From: an uncultured Acidobacteriia bacterium
Lineage (GTDB): Bacteria > Acidobacteriota > Terriglobia > Bryobacterales > Bryobacteraceae
Length of the DNA stretch: 64,000 nt
NCBI GenBank assembly: GCA_903875575.1
Contig: CAIQWJ010000016.1
Span: 30,450 to 94,449, forward strand
Reading direction: 5' to 3'
The stretch's first letter is position 1; each line of letters starts with the position of its first letter. The notes under the pieces were generated by a model. That model saw nothing but the letters and a program-made list of their open reading frames with translations, ran no database searches and was not told where the DNA came from. Positions 11,942 to 19,689 of the stretch are shown here, piece after piece. A program made the position numbers and the translations under genes.

Positions 11942-12200
11942 TTACGCCGAGCGCTTGCGGCGAATTAGGGGCGAATCCGGCGCCCGCCGGCAGTTCCCGG
12001 TTCGGGAGTTGCCGCGCTCAGGAAGCCACGAATTTCGCCGGCGGGAAAGGCAGAACTGTGGATGTTGAGATAGGCCTTACCGGCAGCAATACCCGCCAGG
12101 AGCGCAGTTTCCGCGCCTGCGGCACTTGCGCCGTTCGCCGCGACGAAGGGTTCCGGCGAATGCGCGGCACCAAGACGAGGGCTGCGCCACGGCACTGCCG
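11942..12200 (-). pseudogene. relic of a CHRD-domain protein with PEP-CTERM sorting tail
   Basis: The reverse strand encodes the C-terminal half of a CHRD domain, LLAGIAAGKAYLNIHSSAFP followed by AGEIRGFLSA. It runs straight into TPEPGTAG, the beginning of a PEP-CTERM sorting signal. After that the frame breaks: the expected hydrophobic helix is absent, and the basic end IRRKRSA followed by TAA (stop 11942-11944) lies in another frame. No signal peptide or first CHRD half is visible upstream, where dut ends. This is therefore a truncated and frameshifted remnant. Family assignment rests on AYLNIH...GEIRGFL and PEPGTAG. Confidence 0.55.
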
Positions 12201-12239
12201 GAAATGCAATCAGGGAAATTTGAGCAGGGAACAGGCCTG

Positions 12240-12683
12240 TCAGCGCCCGGAAGATCCGAAGCCGCCCACGCCGCGTACGGAATTGGATAGTTCGTCGCCC
12301 TCCACCCATTCGACCGCTTCGTAACGGACGATCACTATTTGGGCAATACGGTCGCCAGGCTGGATTTCAAAATCCGCCCGACCGAGGTTTTGCAAAATGA
12401 CGCGGATCTCGCCGCGATAGCCGGGGTCAATGGTTGCGGGGCTGTTGGGAAGAGTAATGGAGTGCTTCAGCGCCAGGCCGCTCCGGGGGCGGATCTGGGC
12501 CTCGAAACCGGGCGGGAGTTCGATGGCGAGTCCTGTTGAGACCAGCTTTGTGTCGCCCGGTGCCAGAGTGACGCCTTCAACGGAGCAGAGGTCCATGCCT
12601 GCGTCTTCTTCGGGCCCGTGGGCATAGCGGGGGATCTGTGCGTCTTCGCGGAGGCGGCGTATTTTGAGTCGATGGAGGGTCAA
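12240..12683 (-). CDS. dut: dUTP diphosphatase
   Basis: Hydrolyses dUTP to dUMP and pyrophosphate, keeping uracil out of DNA and feeding thymidylate synthesis; 147 residues, a normal length for the homotrimeric enzyme. All five motifs are visible: DAGMDL, RPRSGLA, IDPGYRGEI with the catalytic Asp, PGDRIAQIV, and the C-terminal GVGGFGSSGR that closes over the active site. The gene is divergent from thyX, next in the pathway, with the starts nearly touching. Confidence 0.95.
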   Translation of the reverse strand: MTLHRLKIRRLREDAQIPRYAHGPEEDAGMDLCSVEGVTLAPGDTKLVSTGLAIELPPGFEAQIRPRSGLALKHSITLPNSPATIDPGYRGEIRVILQNLGRADFEIQPGDRIAQIVIVRYEAVEWVEGDELSNSVRGVGGFGSSGR

Positions 12684-12699
12684 TCGATATCATAGCGGT

Positions 12700-14118
12700 T
12701 TGGCAAAACGAGTTATCACTATCGCCCCTCTGCCGCCGGAGAAGAGCGCGTACGCGCTGGCGCGTTACAGCCGCTCGGCGGATTCGATCCGGCAATCGAT
12801 TGAATGGGTACGGACGCATAACTCACAGCAGTTTCTGGAGAGTTTTTATTTCCAGTATGGGCATCAGTCGATTGCGGATCTGGGCCATACGGTGCTGTGC
12901 TTTGAAGGCATCAGCGAACTGGCGGCAAGTGAAATAGAAGACGAAGTGTTGTGGGACGGCCAGGCGAAATCGTCGCGGTATCAGGATTTTTCCAAAGGCG
13001 GTTTCATTGTGCCGGCGGAATTCAATGCCGTGGACGCGGCGAGCTACCAGTCGGCCGGCAATGCGCTGATTGTCGCATACCAGGAAATTCACGTTCTGGT
13101 GGATGCGCACTTGCGGGAGAAGCTGCCACGTCCGGAATCGATGAAGCCGGAAGCCTATGGCCGTAATATTGCAGCGCGCGCGTTTGATGTGGCGCGATAC
13201 TGCCTTTTCTGGGGCGTGCCGACCAACGTGGGGCAAGTGACCAGCATTCGCACGCTGGAGAAACAGATCAAACGGCTGCGGGTTTCGGAATTCGGAGAAG
13301 TGCGTGAACTGGGCCTGGAGATTGCGGAAGCCTGCGCGGCACCGCCGGAATGCACATGGGACGACCTGAATGCCGAGCCGATTGCGCCTACGCTTGCGCG
13401 CCACGCGGAACCGGACGAGTTTATTCAGCGGTCGCACGCGGACGTGGCTGCATGGGCAAAACAGAACCTGGACGTCGCGCCGCTGGACGCGCCGCGGGTG
13501 GATTTGGTGAAGCCCGACGATGTCTTGACGGAGATTGCCGCCACGCTGCTCTATCCGGTGTGCTCCCATTCGTTCCGTGCGCTTTATGAGACGCTGCGCG
13601 GCTGGAGTGCGGCGCGGCGCGGCGAGGTGCTGGATGTGGCGCTGCAATCGCGCGGACAGCGGGACGATTTTCTGCGCGGATTTCGCGGTGGGCAGTACTG
13701 CTTCGACATGCTGATCGATATTGGCGCGTATCGCGATATGCATCGTCATCGGCGGTGCCACCAGTACCGGCAGGCTTATACGGGGCAATATGGGTATGAG
13801 TCTCCCGCGCTGCTGGCGGAGGCGGGCGCGCAGGGAGTTTACTCCGCGGCGATGGACGCCGCACTCGCGGCGATGCAGCAGTTGCCCGAGCCGGGTCGAC
13901 AGTATTTGCTGCCGTTCGGCGCTCGTTCCCGTTTTCTGTTCAAGATGGATTTCGCGGAAGTGGAATACATCGCGAGGGTGCGCAGCGGAGTGAAGGGGCA
14001 CTTCAGTTACCGCGACGTGGCCTGGCAGATGAAACAGCGGGTGGACGAAATGGAGCCGGAACTGGGCCGTTTGCTGCAGGCGACGCCGCCGTGGGTGGAA
14101 GATCCGCTGAAGCGCTGA
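12700..14118 (+). CDS. thyX: FAD-dependent thymidylate synthase, two ThyX-like domains in one chain
   Basis: Large ThyX-family protein, about 472 residues against about 220-250 for ordinary ThyX. It appears to contain two ThyX-like halves. The first half (residues about 1-110) has YGHQSIADLGH, FEGISELAA and SSRY, the second part of the ThyX motif. The second half (about 265-360) has CFDMLIDIGAYRDMHRHRRC, the RHR part. ThyX methylates dUMP using methylene-tetrahydrofolate and reduced FAD. TTG 12700 is preferred because the conserved KRVITIAPLPPEKSAYA begins there. TTG 12664 is an alternative but lies inside the divergent dut gene. The location next to dut fits a dTMP supply role. Confidence 0.8.
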   Translation: MAKRVITIAPLPPEKSAYALARYSRSADSIRQSIEWVRTHNSQQFLESFYFQYGHQSIADLGHTVLCFEGISELAASEIEDEVLWDGQAKSSRYQDFSKGGFIVPAEFNAVDAASYQSAGNALIVAYQEIHVLVDAHLREKLPRPESMKPEAYGRNIAARAFDVARYCLFWGVPTNVGQVTSIRTLEKQIKRLRVSEFGEVRELGLEIAEACAAPPECTWDDLNAEPIAPTLARHAEPDEFIQRSHADVAAWAKQNLDVAPLDAPRVDLVKPDDVLTEIAATLLYPVCSHSFRALYETLRGWSAARRGEVLDVALQSRGQRDDFLRGFRGGQYCFDMLIDIGAYRDMHRHRRCHQYRQAYTGQYGYESPALLAEAGAQGVYSAAMDAALAAMQQLPEPGRQYLLPFGARSRFLFKMDFAEVEYIARVRSGVKGHFSYRDVAWQMKQRVDEMEPELGRLLQATPPWVEDPLKR

Positions 14119-14147
14119 TGCTTTCGGGCGGGATATTTCTACGGATC

Positions 14148-14177
14148 AAAATCTCATCGTTCCTCGTATGAGATTTT
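14148..14177. promoter_or_regulatory. inverted repeat abutting the TIGR03435 start codon
   Basis: AAAATCTCAT at 14148-14157 and ATGAGATTTT at 14168-14177 are perfect 10-bp arms around a 10-base spacer. The second arm ends one base before the ATG at 14178. It is a candidate operator, or a hairpin that controls access to the start. No terminator-like T tract follows. Confidence 0.45.
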
Positions 14178-15068
14178 ATGGTTATGATCCGCACCGCCAT
14201 TTTCGCCGCCGCCGCGGCATTGCTGCCCGTCTTCGCTATCGCGCAGACGAAACCTGCCCGTGTCGAATTTGAAGTTGCATCCATCCGCCCTGTGGCCCCT
14301 CAGGAGGCGAGAGTGGATATCGGGATGCACATTGACGGTGCGCAGGTCAGTTTCAATTTCCTTTCCGTTCGCGAATGCATGCGGATTGCCTGGCAGATGC
14401 AGGATTACCAGATCATAGGGCCGGACTGGGTGAGTTCGGATCGCTTCAATATTTCCGCGAAACTACCGGCCAAAAGCTCCACCGATCAGGTGCGCGAGAT
14501 GCTGCGGAACCTGATCACAGATCGCTTCAGGATGACCATTCACACGGAGAAAAGGGACTTTGCCGTGTATGCGATGGTGGCGGGGAAGGGCGGGTTGAAG
14601 CTGAAGGAATCGGCACCGGATGCGGCCGGCGACGGCGCGGCACCGAACAAGAATCTGAACATCAGCGCCAGCGGGAGCGCGGCCGGCGTTTCGGTGAATT
14701 TCGGGAATGGGTCTTTCTATACTTTTGCCGATAACAAACTGGTGGGTCACCGGCTGTCGATGGCGCTGATCGTAGACACGCTGAGCCGCTATATGGACAA
14801 GCCGGTGGTGGATATGACGGGTGCCCCCGACACGGCGTTTTACGATTTCTCATTCGATATCACGGCGGACGACTATCGCACGATGCTGATCCGGACGGCG
14901 ATGAAGGCGGGGGTCAGTCTGCCGCCCGAAGCGATGCGGTTGGCCGACCTGCCGGTTGATTCGCTGCTTTCGGATATGGAAGCGGTGGGCTTGAAGCTGG
15001 ATTCCCGCAAGGCTCCGCAGGACGCGATCATCATCGATAAGGCGGATAAGACGCCGACGGAGAATTAA
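14178..15068 (+). CDS. TIGR03435 family exported protein
   Basis: Protein of 296 residues with a signal peptide (residues 1-22, ending AIAQT). The mature N-terminus VEFEVASIRPVAPQ is the family hallmark (FE.ASI+P). The family is expanded in Solibacter-like acidobacteria and its function is unknown. Other typical parts are an early conserved region near IIGPDWV..DRFNI, the segment LITDRFRMTIHTEKRDFAVY, and a C-terminal region with a D-[ML]-TG motif (VDMTGAPDTAFYDFSFDI). It is alone downstream of thyX. A broken paralog lies at 61645-62420. Confidence 0.85.
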   Translation: MVMIRTAIFAAAAALLPVFAIAQTKPARVEFEVASIRPVAPQEARVDIGMHIDGAQVSFNFLSVRECMRIAWQMQDYQIIGPDWVSSDRFNISAKLPAKSSTDQVREMLRNLITDRFRMTIHTEKRDFAVYAMVAGKGGLKLKESAPDAAGDGAAPNKNLNISASGSAAGVSVNFGNGSFYTFADNKLVGHRLSMALIVDTLSRYMDKPVVDMTGAPDTAFYDFSFDITADDYRTMLIRTAMKAGVSLPPEAMRLADLPVDSLLSDMEAVGLKLDSRKAPQDAIIIDKADKTPTEN

Positions 15069-15199
15069 CTTTTCAGCGATCCGCTGTCAGTTATCAGCGT
15101 TCCTGGGTGCGTTTGTTTTGGCCGCAGTCGGTCCGCATTGCATGGCAACTCCGCACCGTGGCTGCCGGCCGGTCGTGGTCTGACCACCGGCATTGTCGC

Positions 15200-15760
15200 G
15201 CCCGGGTTGAAATTGCTATTCGTCAAAATGGGACGGGCTGAAACTCAGGAGTGGCCGCGGTTCCCGGAACGGGCAATTGGCACCCGGCCTTGCGGCGGCT
15301 TCCTGTCAGGTCTCATGCTGCCCGCGGTTCAGACGCTGATCCCGATTCCTGCCCGGCATGTTCATTGAAAAGAGCGAAAGTCGCGGATCCCGGGCCTATT
15401 GCCGTCAACCTGTCTACCTGTCTCCTGGCAGGCCGAGAGGAAATCTCCTTTAGCGGCCATCCGCTGCGTCGACTGGAAGGTCGCTTGGGCTCGGTGGTCT
15501 CTCAAGTATCGATTGCGGTCGTGTTTGGTCTGAAACACGTCTCGGGCGGCGCACGTGGATTGGCCGTGCTGATCGAACTGCACGCCGCGTGGAATTTCGG
15601 ACAGTGAGTGCCGGGCGGCAAGGACATGTCCGGTCTGTGGATTTCCGTTACGGATGCCGGGTTTCAACCGTTGATGGAAACGGTGGGTTTGGCCGCCTGT
15701 GTTGTCGTTGTGCTGGCGGCGACTCGGCCTTGGACATCTTTCCAAATTAGTGCCCGCGGG
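15200..15760 (+). pseudogene. decayed CPBP-family intramembrane metalloprotease
   Basis: One forward frame reads LLAGREEISFSGHPLRRLEG, then VVSQVSIAVVFGLKHVSGG and LIELHAAWNFGQ. These are the EE...R, FxxxH and HxxxN motifs of CPBP (CAAX-like) proteases. The frame is interrupted by TGA at 15605-15607, where homologues usually have Trp, and continues in the same frame as VPGGKDMSGLW ... FQPLMETVGLAACVVVV. The N-terminal helices appear shifted into another frame, and the helix normally between FGLxH and HAAWN is mostly missing. Several independent lesions suggest true decay. The exact ends cannot be fixed. Confidence 0.55.
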
Positions 15761-15810
15761 GCGCATCGATTGGCGCTGAACATGCATCTCAAAGAGTCAG
15801 GAACTCATTC

Positions 15811-16854
15811 ATGCCAAATACAAGAGCCTACGCAGCCGCGGAAGCCAAAGCTCCGCTCACACCTTTTACTCTGGACCGCCGGGAACCCGGAGAATTCGAC
15901 GTTGCCATCGACATCAAATTCTGCGGCATTTGCCACACCGACCTGCACCAAACCGCTAACGACTGGGGTGGAGGAACATTTCCCATGGTGCCGGGTCACG
16001 AAATCGCCGGCGTGGTGAGCGCGGTGGGCGGCAAAGTCACTAGATTTCAGGTTGGACAGCATGTCGGAGTCGGCTGCCTGGTGGATTCCTGCCGCACCTG
16101 TGTGGAATGCCGCAAAGGGCTGGAGCAATACTGTGCAGGGCAGGTGGTTTTCACGTACAACAGCATGGATCCAAAGGAAGGCCGCGTCACGTACGGCGGG
16201 TATTCGAACAAGATTGTGGTGGATGAGAACTACGTCCTGAGTATTCCGGAGAACCTCCCGCTGGATGGTGCGGCGCCGCTGCTTTGCGCCGGGATCACGC
16301 TGTATTCGCCACTCAGGCACTGGGGTGCCGGGCCGGGTAAAAAAGTCGCGATCATCGGGTTGGGCGGGCTCGGGCACATGGGCGTCAAGCTGGCGCACGC
16401 GATGGGCGCGGAGGTGACGGTGCTGAGCCAGTCGCTGAATAAACAGAAAGACGGCGCGAGGCTGGGTGCGGATCACTTTTATGCGACTTCCGATCCCGAC
16501 ACGTTTACGAAACTGGCAGGGCAGTTCGATCTGATTGTGAATACCGTGCCTGCGGCGAGCAACTGGGATCAATTCATCGGGTTGCTGGCGACCAACGGGG
16601 CGCTGGTGGTTGTGGGCGTACCGGACGACGCCGTGGCGATCAATGGCTTTCCGCTGATTATCAAGCGCCGGACCGTGGCGGGCTCGCTGATCGGCGGCAT
16701 TGCTGAGACGCAGGAGATGCTGGATTTCTGCGGGAAGCACAATATTGTGAGCGATATCGAAGTGATTCCCATGCAGCAGGTGAATGAGGCGTACAAAAGG
16801 GTCAGCAAGAGCGACGTTCGGTACCGCTTTGTGATCGACTGCGGAACGCTGTAA
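15811..16854 (+). CDS. zinc-dependent NAD(P) alcohol dehydrogenase, cinnamyl/YahK type
   Basis: Medium-chain dehydrogenase of 347 residues acting on alcohols or aldehydes. The catalytic zinc ligand Cys lies in [11 protein letters not shown], with GHEIAGVV next. The structural zinc site is the four-Cys loop [20 protein letters not shown]. The Rossmann nucleotide-binding motif is [13 protein letters not shown]. The overall pattern ([17 protein letters not shown]) is that of the YahK/AdhA NADP-linked aldehyde reductase group. It starts just after the decayed protease gene and is followed by an esterase-like gene 27 bp later. Confidence 0.92.
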   Translation: MPNTRAYAAAEAKAPLTPFTLDRREPGEFDVAIDIKFCGICHTDLHQTANDWGGGTFPMVPGHEIAGVVSAVGGKVTRFQVGQHVGVGCLVDSCRTCVECRKGLEQYCAGQVVFTYNSMDPKEGRVTYGGYSNKIVVDENYVLSIPENLPLDGAAPLLCAGITLYSPLRHWGAGPGKKVAIIGLGGLGHMGVKLAHAMGAEVTVLSQSLNKQKDGARLGADHFYATSDPDTFTKLAGQFDLIVNTVPAASNWDQFIGLLATNGALVVVGVPDDAVAINGFPLIIKRRTVAGSLIGGIAETQEMLDFCGKHNIVSDIEVIPMQQVNEAYKRVSKSDVRYRFVIDCGTL

Positions 16855-16881
16855 GATCGTCTGCTTAGGGGGGCGGGCAAA

Positions 16882-17778
16882 ATGCGGTGGGCAATCCGGA
16901 TTGCGGCTGTATCCTTCGTTGTTGGCGCGGTGGGCATTTTCGTCCTTGGCGCGTTTGCCGCGGAGGGAGCACTGCATCCACAAAGGCTCAGCGTTTCCCT
17001 GGTTTGCCCCTGTTTTGCGCACGTGCAGTGTGAGTCAGTGGCGGTTTCGGCCGCAGACGGCGTCTCGTTGAAGGGCTGGTATTACCACTCGGATGATCCG
17101 CGCCCCGATGTGAAGGCCATCATTCTGTTGCACGGGGTGGGGGCCAATCGCCAGGATATGGTGCCGTTGGGGAATTTCTTTCTGCACCAGGGGTATTCGG
17201 TCCTGGAACCTGACCTGCGGGGCCATGGAGAGAGTGGCGGTTTCTCCTCGTATGGGGTCCTGGAGGAAGGCGACGTGCGCGCCTGGCTGGACTGGCTGCA
17301 AGCCGGCCCGAACGGCCCCCGGGTGAACCGGATTTATGGTTTCGGGGCCTCATTGGGGGCGTCCGTGCTGCTGGAATCGCTCAAACACGAAGCAAGATTT
17401 CGGGCGGTAGTGGCGGAAAGCCCCTATTTCGATTTTCCCTCTATTGCCCGGGAGAGGATAGCGCGCCCACTGCCTTGGGGCCTGCGGTGGGTGGCCTCGC
17501 CGTTCGTAGATTCCGGCCTGGCGTGGGCGCGTTGGGATCACTCAGTGGATCTGCGCGAGGCGTCTCCGGCCGATGGCCTCCGGGCGACCAACGTTCCGGT
17601 GTATCTAATTCACGGTCTTGAAGATAACCTAACGTCACCGGACAACTCGCGACGGTTGGCTGCAACCCATCCGGGGGCGGAAATTTGGCTGGTTCCGGGG
17701 TCGGGTCACGCGGATGCCTGGGCCACGGCCCGGGTGGAATTCGAATCGCGGGTCACAGGCTGGCTGGCGCGTTATTAA
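16882..17778 (+). CDS. alpha/beta hydrolase with N-terminal membrane anchor
   Basis: Protein of 298 residues. Residues about 7-27 form one hydrophobic segment, so the enzyme is probably tethered to the inner membrane and faces the periplasm. The alpha/beta-hydrolase core has an oxyanion region (LLHGVGANRQD), the nucleophilic Ser in YGFGASLGASVL, an acidic residue in HGLEDNLTSPDN and His in GSGHADAW. The substrate is unknown; BEM46/YjfP-like acyl hydrolases are the nearest general type. It ends 228 bp before the efflux operon and is possibly co-transcribed with the alcohol dehydrogenase. Confidence 0.8.
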   Translation: MRWAIRIAAVSFVVGAVGIFVLGAFAAEGALHPQRLSVSLVCPCFAHVQCESVAVSAADGVSLKGWYYHSDDPRPDVKAIILLHGVGANRQDMVPLGNFFLHQGYSVLEPDLRGHGESGGFSSYGVLEEGDVRAWLDWLQAGPNGPRVNRIYGFGASLGASVLLESLKHEARFRAVVAESPYFDFPSIARERIARPLPWGLRWVASPFVDSGLAWARWDHSVDLREASPADGLRATNVPVYLIHGLEDNLTSPDNSRRLAATHPGAEIWLVPGSGHADAWATARVEFESRVTGWLARY

Positions 17779-17810
17779 GCCATAAAGATGGCCGCTGCGG
17801 GAGTGCAAAT

Positions 17811-17857
17811 TGGTACGGCATAGTACCATGTTTGAATACCTTTACAGTATTCAAACA
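17811..17857. promoter_or_regulatory. double palindrome upstream of the efflux operon, putative operator
   Basis: Two inverted repeats abut each other. TGGTAC and GTACCA (17811-17816 and 17823-17828) flank 6 bases. TGTTTGAATAC and GTATTCAAACA (17829-17839 and 17847-17857) are perfect 11-bp arms around 7 bases. The larger one has the size and symmetry of a TetR-type operator. It lies about 150 bp ahead of the adaptor gene. No regulator gene is adjacent. Confidence 0.55.
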
Positions 17858-17892
17858 CACTGGAGAGGGCTGAAACAGTACAATCGTTAGTT

Positions 17893-17901
17893 TGTGATAA
17901 T
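17893..17901 (+). promoter_or_regulatory. putative extended -10 element of the efflux operon
   Basis: TGTGATAAT reads as an extended -10 (TG, one base, then a TATAAT-like hexamer GATAAT), 36 bp downstream of the large palindrome and 105 bp before the adaptor start. No convincing -35 is visible. The same 11 bases, TGTGATAATCT, recur at 63725-63735. Confidence 0.35.
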
Positions 17902-18006
17902 CTGTACCCGATTCAGCCCCCGCCGCGCTAATCCCGCTCCTGATGTTCATTCTGTGCGGGGCCCACGCGATCCGGTTGCGGCAAATCATGTGAGAACGCG
18001 GCTCGA

Positions 18007-19689
18007 ATGACGACAAACACACCTACCTCCGAATTTTCCCCGGCACCTGAGGGCAAAGCAAAAAAACGCGGTCTGATCTGGTTGGTTGCTTTTCTGGCCG
18101 TGGCTGGCGTGGCTGGCTACGCAGTCTACAAGGCGGGGCAACCCGGGCAGATTATCCAGACTTCCACTGGCGGCGCAGGTGGCCGAGGTGCGAGCGGTGG
18201 TCGTGGTGGCCGTGGTGCTCTTGGGCCGACGCCTGTTGTGGTCACCAAGGCCCGCAAGGGTAGCGAGCCGGTGTATTATACCGGGCTTGGGACGGTTGCC
18301 GCCTACTACGTAGTGGCCGTGAAGCCCCGTATCGATGGGCAGCTCATGTCGATCAATTTTCAGGAAGGCGACATGGTCAAGAAGGACGACGTGCTCGCTG
18401 TTGTGGACCCGCGCCCTTACGAAGTGCAATTGCATCAGGCGGAAGGCACCATGGCGCGCGATCAGGCCCTCCTCGCAAATGCCCAAACGGATCTGAAGCG
18501 CTATCAGGGCCTTGTCGCCCAGAATGCCATCCCGCAGCAACAGCTGGATACACAGTCGGCGACCGTGGCGCAGCTGGCAGGCACAATCAAGCAGGATCAG
18601 GCGGCTATCGACAACGCGAATCTGCAGCTCACGTATTCAAAAGTCACGGCTCCAATTACGGGACGCATCGGCTTGCGCCTGGTGGATCCCGGTAACGTGG
18701 TCCGTGCGGCAGATCCAAACGGCCTGCTGGTCATTACGCAGATTCAGCCTATTTCAGTTTTCTTTACGCTGCCGGAGAAGCAGTTGCCTCCGGTTGTTGC
18801 CAAACTGAACGCGGGCAAGAAGCTTCTGGTGGAGGCCTGGAACGCGGATGATTCGAAGAAACTTGCGAACGGGTATCTGCTGACTATCGATAACCAGATC
18901 GACACGACGACGGGCACTTCCAGAATGAAAGCGATCTTCGATAATCGCGATCTCTCTCTTTTCCCGAATCAGTTTGTGAACGTTCATTTGCTGGTGAACA
19001 CGCTGTGCGACCAGATTATTGTGCCGAACGTCGCCGTGCAGAGCGGTCAGCAGGGTAATTACGTTTACGTCGTCGATGCGGACTCCAAAGTTCATAACCG
19101 GCCGGTTACTGTGCAGCTGGCTCTGGCAACCGAAAGTGCCATTGCCACCGGGCTTGCAGAAGGCGAGCAGGTTGTAACCGACGGTGCGGATCGCTTGATT
19201 GAAGGTTCGACGGTTCGTCTGCGGACGGATGATGCATCCGGACGCGGCGGTCGTGGTGGCAGCGGCGGACGTGGCGGCAGTGGTCGCGGCGGACGCGGTG
19301 GTGGTAACGGTGGACCCGGTGGCGGCGGCTTTGCTGGTGCAGGCGGCGGCATGGGCGGCGGCGCCGGAATGGGTGGTGGTCGCGGTGCCGGTCGCGGTGG
19401 TGCCGGCGGCGGTCGCGGCGGTAACGGCGGACCCGGTGGTGGTATGGGTGGACGTGGCGGCGGACGTGGAGGCAGCGGCGGTGGACGTGGCGGTCGTGGC
19501 AGCGGTCAGGCCGTCGGAAACGATCTTCCCGCGCCGCTTGACATGTCGACGCTCGATATTGGATGCCCCGGTGACGACAACGCGTCGGCAGGCGGCAGGC
19601 AGGGTGGTGGCGCGCGCGGCGGTAACGGCGGCGGTCAGTCGGCAGGCGCTCCGCGTGGAGGCGGTCGGCGGGGCGGTTCCCCGCAATGA
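18007..19689 (+). CDS. RND efflux periplasmic adaptor with Gly/Arg-rich C-terminal tail
   Basis: Membrane-fusion protein, 560 residues against about 400 for MdtA/AcrA. Residues 21-40 form a single membrane anchor, with a Gly-rich spacer after it. The usual order follows: biotinyl-lipoyl half (VKPRIDGQLMSINFQEGDMV), alpha-hairpin (about 150-190), second lipoyl half (SKVTAPITGRIGLRLVDPGN), beta barrel and membrane-proximal domain (to about 400). Residues 407-503 and 533-560 are almost entirely Gly with Arg, Ser, Asn and Met, flanking a less biased segment (LPAPLDMSTLDIGCPG). The tail should be disordered in the periplasm. It is the first gene of a four-gene operon and overlaps the next gene by 4 bases. 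Confidence 0.92.
   Translation: MTTNTPTSEFSPAPEGKAKKRGLIWLVAFLAVAGVAGYAVYKAGQPGQIIQTSTGGAGGRGASGGRGGRGALGPTPVVVTKARKGSEPVYYTGLGTVAAYYVVAVKPRIDGQLMSINFQEGDMVKKDDVLAVVDPRPYEVQLHQAEGTMARDQALLANAQTDLKRYQGLVAQNAIPQQQLDTQSATVAQLAGTIKQDQAAIDNANLQLTYSKVTAPITGRIGLRLVDPGNVVRAADPNGLLVITQIQPISVFFTLPEKQLPPVVAKLNAGKKLLVEAWNADDSKKLANGYLLTIDNQIDTTTGTSRMKAIFDNRDLSLFPNQFVNVHLLVNTLCDQIIVPNVAVQSGQQGNYVYVVDADSKVHNRPVTVQLALATESAIATGLAEGEQVVTDGADRLIEGSTVRLRTDDASGRGGRGGSGGRGGSGRGGRGGGNGGPGGGGFAGAGGGMGGGAGMGGGRGAGRGGAGGGRGGNGGPGGGMGGRGGGRGGSGGGRGGRGSGQAVGNDLPAPLDMSTLDIGCPGDDNASAGGRQGGGARGGNGGGQSAGAPRGGGRRGGSPQ

Noticed and set aside
12823..14001. Reverse-strand frame of 392 codons
   Set aside because: Antisense to thyX; composition is Arg/His/Leu-biased and no motif is seen.
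19230..19520. Gly-codon runs read as a CRISPR or tandem DNA repeat
   Set aside because: The periodicity is that of Gly/Arg codons inside a continuous reading frame; there are no spacers or exact repeats.
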